This document shows, piece after piece, positions 39,401 through 51,400 of a stretch of DNA of 64,000 nt. Source of the DNA: Owenia fusiformis (lineage: Eukaryota > Annelida > Polychaeta > Sabellida > Oweniidae); NCBI GenBank assembly GCA_903813345.2, contig CAIIXF020000012.1, positions 34,918,572 to 34,982,571 on the forward strand. Direction: 5' to 3'. Made by a program: the position numbers and the translations under genes. Under the pieces are notes generated by a model, which was given only the letters and a program-made list of their open reading frames with translations, had not been told where the DNA came from and searched no databases. The first letter of the stretch is position 1. Each line of letters begins with the position of its first letter.

Positions 39401-42400
39401 GAGATCACGAGCACAAACATCTGGGATTTACTTTTGACCCAAGCTTATCATATGACAAGCATATTGGAGAAATCACATCAAAAATACGAAAAATGTTGAA
39501 CCCTTTAAAGAAACTTAAATATAAGTTAGGTAGTAAGCATCTAGAAACCATATTTAAGTCCTTTATTTTACCCCATTTTGACTATGGTGCTATCATGTAC
39601 AGCACAGCCTCAAAGTTCCTATTACAACGACTCGACAGTCTTTATTATAAAGCTGCACTTTATTGTTCTGGGTGTATCCAAGGGAGCAGTTCAAAAAAGC
39701 TTTTAAACCTACTCAATTGGCCAACTCTTGAATCAAGACGCAGTATCCAGATTAACAACTTTATGTTCAAAATTGTAAATGGTACAAGTCCTCCCTATGT
39801 AACTGATATTTTTGACAAATTTAGAAACCATGCAAACAGAGTATTGAGATATAATGAAGCATTTAAAATGCCCATTAGATGCTCAAATAGATCTCCACCT
39901 CAGCAATACCAGCTGCAATTTCAAATTGGATCAATCTTCCACCTGCTATTAAATCTAAGAATACTCTTTCGAATTTTAAAAAACACCAAAGAGTACATTT
40001 CCAAAAAACGCCCTCGATTTTGTCAACAAGCCAGCTTAATCTAACAAGGGTTCAAGAAATAGTTCTCAATAAAGTGAGAGCTGACCTATACTTCAAAGCC
40101 CAGTTCTACGCTCACAACTTTCAGTCTATTGACAGCCCTAATTGCACTTGTGGAAAACCACAAACTCTGAAACATTTTCTCTTTCAATGTGACTTACTTA
40201 CTATACAAAGACAGCAATTCATGGACAAACTCACTGATCTCGAACCAAACATCTTCAGTCATAATCTCTCTCAAACTGATTTCATAGCTATTTTGAAAAC
40301 AGGAATTCCCAAATTAAACATAGATGCAAATTCCCAAATACTACTTCTCATTGTTAATTTTATCAAAGACAATAGCTAATTCCCTCCTTCTTATCCATCT
40401 CTAGTATCCTCAAGTCCCGTCACACCTGCCCTAGTCCAAGACCCTGCCTGCTCTGCCACTTCTACTTCCACCTGCCCCCTATTCTTATATAATGCCATTG
40501 TGGCGATTTAAGAATTGACATGTCTGTATTTACATTTTTTGTATTCTATTGAAATAAATTTAATAATAAAAAAAAAAGATACAGGCCTGTTGTATGTGCT
40601 AGAACAACTTCCGTAAGTCACCTTTATTTACATCAATGACGTACAGTAATCCATACCTGTCAAGTAAAACAACTGGGATTGTTTGAAAGACAAAAATCAG
40701 GGTTCTTTTTCTGGAAAATCTGCAATTTGAAAAAATCATGAGAAAATCTGGATTTTTGTCTAAAAGTTGGGGTAAAAATCAGGGTTGATTTTCTGAAAAC
40801 TGGGAGAAAATCCAGATTTCTAGAACTAAATTGGGAGAAAATCAGGTTTCTAAAAAAAGTCAGGAAAAGTCGGACTGCAAAATTAAATTGACAATTAAAA
40901 GTAACCTGGATTGCTAAAAATATATCAGAAGAAAAATCGGGGTTTACAACGATAAATCAGGAGTTTTAACAAAAAATCGGGGTGTCTCGTTGAAAAATTG
41001 GAAGTTAATAACCAAAAATTCACAGGTGTGGAGATTCAATAATTAGTTTCATATGATATTGAATCAAAAGTGCAAAAAGGCAAACCCCAATTTTTTTCAA
41101 AATATGAAAGAGACAACTATACATTAGGGGAATATCACAGGGTTCAGAGATGCCCATATGTCCAGTGACAATTGCTCTTGGCAATAACCTTGGAAAAACT
41201 TTTTACCTATCAGGCCCATAGCCAGGGGGGGGGTTCGGGGGATCCGGGCGAACACCCCCACCTGGCCAAAATTTCTTTCAAAATCATGCAGTTTTTCACC
41301 ATTCTGACTATTTTTTGAGTGATTTTTGGCTAAATTTACCAAAGTGAAATCCCCCCTTAATTTTTGGGGAAAAGTGAACCTCGTCTTGAAAATTTCTGGC
41401 TACGGGCCTGCCTATTGAGTTCCGGATTGCATGCCAATATGTTTAATAATAATAATTATGGCGATTATGTTTTTAACCTATATGTATATGCACTACACTC
41501 TGTTAAGCATGATAAAAGGCAAGAAGTTTAGTTAGAAATAAAAGAGTTATCTCATGAATGGGACCCTTACATAGCTCCTAAAAGGTAGAAGACACTAAAT
41601 GGTGTAACACTATAAGCTGAATTTTGTCCACATAGAGCATGTGCACAATACTAAAGACATGTAAAATTGAACTGTCAAAAGAACTGAAATATACTTACCA
41701 GCTCGCCTCTTCCGGAAGTTATGATACGTTATGGTGTAACTACGGTAATTAATTTTAGAATATTGAAAAAAATCACAAAATACAAGTTCTGAGGTATATA
41801 TCGCCATTTTTAAGCGAATTAGCCCATACTATGACTATATATTCGCACCCCCATACAGATATATATAAACTTCATCTTCACAATAAATTGAGCTTCTTTC
41901 AAATTTCCATTTTTTGAGATAAGTGCCATTTTCTTACAATTCAAGCCATAAAAAGAGTTGGAAAGTGCTTCCCAGTTGAGGTTAATGGCTTTTATACTTA
42001 CATTAATGTATGGAGCACTTAAATTGTACTTAGAATCGTATAAATAGCTCTATTATGTGAGATTTTTTTTTTTTTTTATATATTTTTCTCACCTCATAAT
42101 TGAAGAGCTCCGCTGTTGATTTACATTCAGTTACACATATTTCCTTGAAAATTCGCCATGATTGGAACAAATGATGGTTGGTTTATGTTTTATTCATTTA
42201 GTTTGTATTTGAATCTAGCTACTTAAACACAAAACATGTCTTCATGTTATGCTAAAGAGCAAAGATCGCGAATTCTAGGTGAAGCCAATTATTTTGCACA
42301 AGTCATATCCTGATTGCATCATAGTTACTTTGTACTAGTCACATCCTGATTGCATCAGCCAATTCACGTGATTTACAGTTTACACATGGTTTCAATATAC

Positions 42401-45400
42401 ATGTTATACTACTTCCGGGTAGGGTAGTGTTTTTATACTTTAAAAACGAAGCCATTTCGATCAGTTTTTATAATCCTTGGTAGAACTGAGAGGTATTACA
42501 ATACATATTTAAATTAATACACATGAGTGTATTTGATGAACTCTCAAAAAATAAAACCCACAAAAATATCTTTTTTATTCACAATTTCATGTCATTGTTT
42601 CTAACAAGTCACCTCTTTCTCTCTTTTCTTTATTTTTGTCAACAGTCAAAATCGGAATTTAAAACTTGGTTTCTTTACAAGCTCTGCTTCTGTAAATACT
42701 AAATAACATGAAAAATGTTAAACCTTACATCCTACATGGGCAGTACAATACATAAGGCAATATGGCGTCTTAGGCCTATACATGAGCCAGAATGCAGAGC
42801 TGTCAAGTGTCCCGCGAATGGCGGGATTATCCCGCGAATTTGATCAAAATTAGGCTAATTCGCGTGTCCCGCATTGTCCCGCGAAGTCCCGCAAAATGTG
42901 GCTTTGACCTCCGCGAATTTCCGAAATTGTTGCAATCCCCTATATTTTGATTATCTTATCTTATATAAGAAGCTAAGTTTTTGCACTTTTGAGGAGTAAA
43001 GTTTACCTAATTTTAAGTACCTAGCATGCTGTTGTTTGGTATCAAAATAAGGGGGAAGGGTTCAACTTTCATTTTAATTACGAAAATAGGGATGTAGGTC
43101 ACAAATAGTTCCAACGTTGGCCTTTTTACTACCCGTGTGGCCTTCATCTCAGAACTGAGCAAATGTTAGCAAACGCGAGTTACAATAAATGTACGCTGAT
43201 ATCTAGAAAGGGTTTGTATAAAAAACCGGGTACCGGGTAGTAAATCCTCCATGCTGGGTTCAAAATTGGTACCCGGTACCCGGTCAAAAAAACGGGTACC
43301 CAAAAAACGAAAAATACGAATATATAACATAATTAGATTATGAGAAAACGTGTAAGATTTGTTTTGAATTTGCAAAAATGTATGTAACATGATTCAAAAT
43401 TGAGCTAGAAGCTTCAAATAAAAAGCATATTTTAAGGCACATTTCTTCCTCTATCGTTATGGCCATATTTTCATTGGTTATGGGGGGGGTGCGATCGCAC
43501 CATCGCACCCTCTCCTGGCTACGCCTATGACATTGTAAGACATAACAATTTACAATTCAGTGGACATTTTGTCATAAATTGGGATAACTTAAATTATGAT
43601 TAATAATCAAAATCTTACACGTTGCATCATGCAAATTAACACACGTCACCTCTCTGCTAAAGCAACGATAGCTATTTACAGATTTAAATCATAATCAAAA
43701 CAATTCACGTACCAACATACGAACTATTGAAAATAGAGTAAGATTGATTTGTCTTGTTTTTCAAATAGTCTTACAATGTCATTGGTGTAGCCAGGAGGGA
43801 GTGCGATCGCACCCCCCCCCCCCCCCTTCCGATTACCAATGGAAATATGACCAAGATGATAGAGGAAGAAAAGAGCCTTAAAATGCTTTTTATTTGAAGC
43901 TTCTAGCTCAATTTTGAAGGAAGTTACATACATTTTTGTAAATTCAAAACAAATCTTACACGTTTTCTAATGATCTAATTATGTTGTGTATTCGTATATT
44001 TCGTTTTTTGGTTTTTTTCGACCGGGTACCAAGTTTGAACCCAGCATGGAGGATTTACTACCCGGTACCCGGTTTTTTATACAAACCCTATCTAGAAAAT
44101 TAACCTCATTCCCTATAATTTGATGTAGATTAATCGAACCCCTATATCATGGGGGGGTCAACCCAGTTGTCCGAAACCCAATTCTCCGAAACCCAGTTGT
44201 CTGAAACCCAGTTCTCCGAAAATAAGGGGATCTTATCAAAAATACAATTTTTTATAACGAATCTTGTCGCAACCTCTGCGAATCACGACAGCATAACATT
44301 TGAATCACGTTGACATGACATCATAGCAAAATTAGGCTAATATGATATGCTAAGTCAAGACGTTGATTAGCCCACGAAAGTTCATGGGTAACTTGAGAAC
44401 TACAAAATACAACCAAATACTTTTCGAACGTCAATAGCAATATTTCTCACCTAACGTCTTCATAGTTTTAGGAACGTATTTTAAACGCATGATAGCCAAA
44501 TATATCAAGATACTATATCTGCCTAAATGAAGTTATCTAGTGTTGACAAAATTTTGAAATATATTTTATCCAGATCCATCAGAAATTAACTTATCCAATA
44601 CATTACTTTACTAGTTCTAGTATCTTGCATGACTCGTTCATAAGAATTCTTTAATTCTACCTCGTTCCCAATACGTCCTCAGACAGACAAGAAATTGAAG
44701 TCACACCCGTTTGTTTGCGCCGGGCATATTTATAGCCTACGTATACGCACTTTCTCTGATTATTGTCAAACAAATACATTTCAGGAGAAGAACATAAAAA
44801 ACAAATGCCTGAAACGAATGCCGAAACATAAATCCCAAGTGATTAAGTTTAGAATGTTTTATTCGTTTACGATTTGATAAGAGACCGCGAGACTAAGAAA
44901 TAAAATGCGACGAAATATTTTGACAACGTAATTTGTATACTGTTTTATTCTTAAAGTTCTATGCGATAACTTATTTTAATTGTTTCAAAATGTTTCATTT
45001 TATTTTGCCTATATAAAAGAGATTGAAGAAGATAAGATAAACTGTTCCGTAATATATATTGTGTTTTAATAACCTTTTTTAGAATCACAATGTAAAATAA
45101 ATCTCCCGTTCCTGCCATTCTGGTAACGCCATGCAATGGATGCAATTCAAAGTGAGAGGGAGATTTATGAATATCAGAATGCGTCCATGCCATTAATTTG
45201 GCCAAATACATGGCATGAAACTGACGTAAGCTTAAGTAAGCTACGCCCCCCCTTTCTCTGGTAAATTATGACTTTATTTTTCGGAGTAATGGGTTTCGGA
45301 CAACTGGGTTTCGGGGAATTGGGTTTCGGAGAACTGGGTTTCGGATTACCGTAATCTAACACGAAATTCAAAAATTCGGAACAATACTTTGCACTTCTGG

Positions 45401-48400
45401 CGTCGTGACCAACTATGAAACGCTTACCCCCATAATGTTATATATTAAAATGTACCTATTCATATACTGTAGGCATGGGCTTTCAATTGAAAGCCCATGA
45501 TAAAGCATGGTTTTTGTTTTTGATAAATTACAATAAAGTTTAATAAATTCCTATGCGTATTTTGTGAAATTGTGTTGACGTTTATTTAAGTTACAATGTA
45601 ACGGTGCATTTTATTTGATTAATCAGTATCTGAAAGTTTGATTTAAGTACTTCTACACGCTTTTACATTAGTCCCAATCACGCAAATCCCTTGAATGTCC
45701 CGGGACATCCTGCAAATTTAGGTGGATGTCCCGCGAAAACCCGCAAATTTAGGGTACTTTGTCTAAAAAATCTGTCCCTCTATGAAGTTTTTGGTGGTAC
45801 ACCTGTTAACTGTCCCGCAATTAGGGTGTTTGTCCCTCGAATTGTCCCGCGAAATCCCGCGAATTTGATAAAAAAAATCTCCTATTAGCGCAATCACGCA
45901 AATCCCTTAAATGTCCCGCAAAATCCCGCGAATTTAGTAGATGTCCCGCAAAATCCCGCGAATTTTGGGCACTGGGTCTAAAAAATCTGTCCCGCGAGAA
46001 AATCTTTAGGGGTTGACAGTACTGCAGAATGGAGGTCTGCAAGTTGGAATGAATATGTTTGTTTATGCATCAATCGATCACACATATAATCCAGACAATC
46101 TTTCAAATCATATACTTAACATTGTAATGGATTTATTTATTTTGTGAGCTAACGTTCCCTTTAATTTTCATTGGTGAAGCAATGATTTTACCTAAAATGA
46201 GTCCCTGTCTTTGCATAGTGATATTTAAAAATCGAGAAGCAAAACCTATGTTGAATATACTGTGTATTGATGAAGTTTATATATAGCCTAGGGGAACTCA
46301 AAAATATTGTTATTATATCGGCAAATTCGCTCGAAAATGGTTGTACACCCTAGAAATTGAATGTTGTTGATTTTTTCAATATTTTAAAATTAATTACCGT
46401 AGTTACACCATAACGTATCATAACTTCCGGTAGAGGCGAGCTGGTGAGTAATTTCTATTATTTTGACAGTTCAATTTTACATGTCTTTAGTATTGTGCAC
46501 ATGCTCTATGTGGACAAAATTCAGCTTATAGTGTTACACCATTTAGTGTCTTCTACCTTTTAGGAGCCATGTAAGGGTCCCATTCATGAGATAACTCTTT
46601 TATTTCTAACTAAACTTCTTGCCTTTTATCATGCTTAACAGAGTGTATATACCCTGCTTTTACCACAGCAGGCCTGTCAACTGTCCCGCAATTTGCGTAT
46701 TTGTCACGCATTTGCTGAAGAATTTGAAGTCACGCCAGTTTTTTTTGCGTGACAGAAAATGTCACGCAAAATACGCATTTTACCTGGCAATTGTCAAGCA
46801 AAAATATTTCTGTAGAAATTTTTTCGAAATATGTTTACGATACGGTAAAAATACGAACGTCGGAAAAAACCGAACGCAATTTGTTCGGATTTGTCACGCG
46901 AATCCCGTATGTGTCACGCATGTTCATTGGAAACTTTTCGTACCTACCCCCCCCCCCCCCCCCCCCCCCCCGTTGTCGACATCGCGAGCGTAGCGAGCGC
47001 GAAAAATTTGAGGTGTTTAAAGTTTGGCAAAGGTGCTCAAACTTTGGCCAAAGGTGTTTAAAAGTTGGCCAAAGGTGTTCAAAATTTGGACAAAAGTGTT
47101 CAGATTTGGACTTAGGTGTCCAACATTTTGAAGTCACTCATATTAGGTGGTCCCAAGTTGACAGCCCTGCCACAGCTACAAAATTACTTTAGAGGCTTAG
47201 AAATCAAAATGACCTTGCATGACCTTAGCATACACTTCATAGTAAATATACACTTGTACTTAAAAGTAGATACTTTTGTTAGGGCTCACTAAATCTTTTG
47301 TAAAGAATTATTGAATAGATTCTCAGTTTGTATTCACTACTTGACACTGCAAGTACATGTAGAAGCATTACAAATGGGAAAATATTTTAAATACATTGAC
47401 AAATAATGTAAAGCAAAGCAGTTTACATTAATTCTGTACCTACCAACATGGACACAACCAGATATTCTATAACTTAATACTTGTGGCATTGTGGATGTCA
47501 GTACTAGAGAATTATTGAATAGATTTTCTTAGTTTATATTCTTCAAGAGACATAGTACATCGGCTTGAGAAATAAGAAACATAACACAACATAAAGCAAA
47601 GCAGTCCATATATACACACCTGCAAACATGGACGGAACAAAATATTCAATAACACTGATGCTAGTGGCATTTGTGAATATTAGTACTGGAGCAAAGTTAC
47701 TCATCTGGCCTTATAATCATGGATTCAACTCCCGTTTGATGAACATGGAAAAAATGTCCAATATGCTGGTAGAGGCCGGACATTCAGTTGATTGGATAAT
47801 CAGCACCAAGTATGATGAATCATCGCGACCATTGTCGAGCGATGTCACCATTTACAAATATCAGGTCCCTGATGAAGTTCCACTAATAACAGATGCTGGT
47901 TTCATTGAAAATTTGGTAAATGCTCCTACCTTACTCCTACCGATTACATTAAGGAAGGTAAACGTTGCCTTTTGCGAAAGCCTCATCACATCAAAACTCT
48001 GGGACCGTCTGAAACTGAACGACTATGATGTTTTGATTATAGATTATGTGGATTATTGTGGGGCTATTGGAATAGATTATTTGGAGATTCCGACTATGCT
48101 GTATTCTAATTTCGGTATCATGCATGCGCCCGTTGTGAACTTTCCATTTCCATGGTCATTCAATCCTCATTTCATGCTACCATTCACCCAGGAGATGTCT
48201 TTTGCGGAGAGGGTCCAAAACGTCATTGCTCATTTTACATTCGACTCAATAGGAGTGACGTATTTCTATCAGGGAATGTACGAGTTGAAAAGGAAATATA
48301 ATCTTAACACTAGTATGGATTATGACACGGCCTGGACCAGAGCGAAGATCATCATCAACAATGCCCACTACGCGTTTGATTTACCGAGAGCTACACTGCC

Positions 48401-51400
48401 GAATCATATCATGATAGGGGGACTCTTCAATTCCCCATCGAAGCCACTGGATACGTACTTCCAAAGAATCACATCAGCAGCTCCTAATGGCGTAGTGATT
48501 GTTAGTTTTGGGACGCTCTTCAGACGACTCGCAAATGAGGACACAAATGAGATGCTAGCTCTGGCGTTCTCCAAACTGAATCAGACAGTTATTTGGAAAT
48601 ATGAAGGTGAACCACTGAAAAATAAAGGCCCTAATACTTTCCTTGTAAAATGGTTGCCACAAAATGACCTCTTAGGGCACCCAAGTGTTAAACTTTTTGT
48701 TACACATGGTGGCATAAGTAGCTCACATGAAGCTATATACCATGGAGTCCCGATTGTTGGTATTCCTCTATTCATGGACCAGCCAGCTAACGTTAGAAGA
48801 CTCACCCAGCGATGTAAAATGGGTGTGGAGATGAACGCAGAAACTCTTACGAGTCAGTCTCTGCTGAATGCAATGAAACACGTCATGGATGAACCCTCGT
48901 TTAAGACCAATGCGAAAAAAATGTCATTGAGTTTTCGTGACAATCCTGTTTCCCCGAGAGACACTTTGTTATATTGGGTAGAACAAGTTGCCATAAAAGG
49001 ACGTAGTGGGGATCTTGAATTTTTACGTCCCCATGCTGCGTATGAGCTGTCATGGATGCAGTATCACTCATTAGATGTATTCTTGTTCATCTTTACAGTA
49101 ATTGTGATCCTTCTTGGACTGATATTCATTGGGTGCAGGTGCTGTATTGTGAAAATATGTTGTGCAAATAAGAAAAAAGAAAAGACATATTAAGATAGAC
49201 ATGAACTGCTTATGAATTGTATACACAGTGACCTCTAAATATCTTTTTTAATTAATAGGAGGTTAACTTACTATTGTAAAGACCCTGGATAGCAAGTTGA
49301 TACTACAACCCAGCAGTAGTGGCTTATGGCTCAGTTGGTAGAGCATCAGTCCAAGGGTCCTAGGTTCGATTCCCACATGGGGCGTTGGATTCAGCACACT
49401 TTCTTTCAATTTCTTTATTTAGCTTGTTACACTATGCTAGTTAGTTAGACATTCCCCAGGGGCACCGGGGTCATTCCACTGCTTTGGTGAAAATATAACG
49501 GTACATGTTAAATAGAAACTTTCATATTAAATTGAGGGCACTTCTATTACTGGCCAATAGCTAGCTTTTACCAAGGAGCATTCAATTTTTGGAAAATTCC
49601 AAGGGGGTTCAAATTTGACAATTTTGGCCTAACATCGTTCACAAAGTGCTCATATTGGTGAAAAACACATGGTTTTGACCCCCCCCCCGCGCCTTGGATA
49701 TTATGTATCTAACAGGAGGTTTTGTAAATTGGAGACATAGAGATAAATATACTTGGACTATAATGTATAGTCATAGTATATGATTATATTATGTATAGTC
49801 ATAGTATATCATAGATCACATCGATCATAACATATTCAGTTAAACTAGTATACACATGGCTAATAAGGATCAAAGCAGAGCCATTTACACATGTTTTGTA
49901 GTAAGTTTGTACAATAAATGAATAACTTTATAAAAATGGATTACTCCAAAGTATTCCTGTTTTTACTGAGTTTGATAGAATTGAGTTATAGTGCTAGGAT
50001 ACTAATTTGGCCAAATTGTCAGTGCTTCAACTCTAGACTTATGAACATTGAGAAGATGCCGAACATCCTTATAGAGGCTAACCATACAGTTGACTGGATC
50101 ATCACTGAACATTATGATAAAATCAAGAAGCCATTATCTAGTGATGTCACAGTATACAAGTATCTTGTGATGTCACAGTATACAAGTATCTTGTGATGTC
50201 ACAGTATACAAGTATCTTGTAGTGATGTCACAGTATACAAGTATCTAGTATTGTCACAGTATACAAGTATCTTGTGATGTCACAGTATACAAGTATCTTG
50301 TGATGTCACAGTATACAAGTATCTTGTGATGTCACAGTATACAAGTATCTTGTAGTGATGTCACAGTATACAAGTATCTAGTATTGTCACAGTATACAAT
50401 TATCTTGTGATGTCACAGTATACAAGTATCTTGTGATGTCACAGTATACAAGTATCTAGTGATGTCACAGTATACAAGTATCTTGTGATGTCACAGTATA
50501 CAAGTATCTAGTGATGTCACAGTATACAAGTATCTTGTGATGTCACAGTATACAAGTATCTTGTGATGTCATAGTATACAAGTATCTTGTTGTGATGTCA
50601 CAGTATACAAGTATCTAGTGTTGTCACAGTATACTTGTACCTTGTGATGTCACAGTATACAAGTGCAGTATCTTAGTGATGTCACAGTATACAAGTATCT
50701 TGTGATGTCACAGTATACAAGTGCAGTATCTTAGTGATGTCACAGTATACAAGTATCTTGTGATGTCACAGGATACAAGTATCTAGTGATGTCACAGTAT
50801 ACAAGTATCTTGTGATGTCACAGTATACAAGTATCTAGTGATGTCACAGTATACAAGTATCTTGTGATGTCACAGTATACAAGTATCTTGTGATGTCATA
50901 GTATACAAGTATCTTGTTGTGATGTCACAGTATACAAGTATCTAGTGTTGTCACAGTATACAAGTATCTTGTGATGTCACAGTATACAAGTGCAGTATCT
51001 TAGTGATGTCACAGTATACAAGTATCTTGTGATGTCACAGTAAACAAGTATCTAGTGATGTCACAGTATACAAGTATCTTGTGATGTCACAGTATACAAG
51101 TATCTAGTGATGTCACAGTATACAAGTATCTTGTGATGTCACAGTATACAAGTATCTTGTGATGTCATAGTATACAAGTATCTTGTTGTGATGTCACAGT
51201 ATACAAGTATCTAGTGTTGTCACAGTATACTTGTACCTTGTGATGTCACAGTATACAAGTGCAGTATCTTAGTGATGTCACAGTATACAAGTGCAGTATC
51301 TTAGTGATGTCACACCTTAGGATGTTCCACTTTTAACTGATGGGGGTTACATAGGGCAATTCATAGTCACACTAGCGAAACTTCTGCCAATATTACGGGA

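Larger units (their letters stand above)
42795..46024. mobile_element. second-level nested element, hAT-like
   Basis: The ends read CAGAGCTGTCAAGTGTCCC and, inverted, CAGTACTGTCAACCCC. They are flanked by CAGAATG at 42788-42794 and 46025-46031 (7 bp, perhaps 8 before decay). The interior has many CCCGCGAATTT words near both ends and two further insertions. Confidence 0.65.
41496..46645. mobile_element. outer TA-flanked element of a four-level nest
   Basis: The inverted ends start CACTCTGTTAAGCATGATAA on both sides, flanked by TA (41494-41495, 46646-46647). The arms stay alike for at least 300 bp (to about 41800 and from about 46370). Inside it lies the element at 42795-46024, which holds two more. 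Without the nested DNA it is about 1.9 kb. There is no transposase. Its TACGTTATCATAACTTCC-type block also occurs in the TTAA element at 11.9-15.6 kb. Confidence 0.75.

Noticed and set aside
46619-47192. Overlapping frames of 124, 147 and 100 residues
   Set aside because: They run through a MITE with a 25-base C run; the Pro and Gly strings come from that run.
47608-47613. TATATA as a TATA box for the UGT gene
   Set aside because: It lies only about 15 bp before the start codon, too close for a transcript starting 30 bp downstream to include that ATG.
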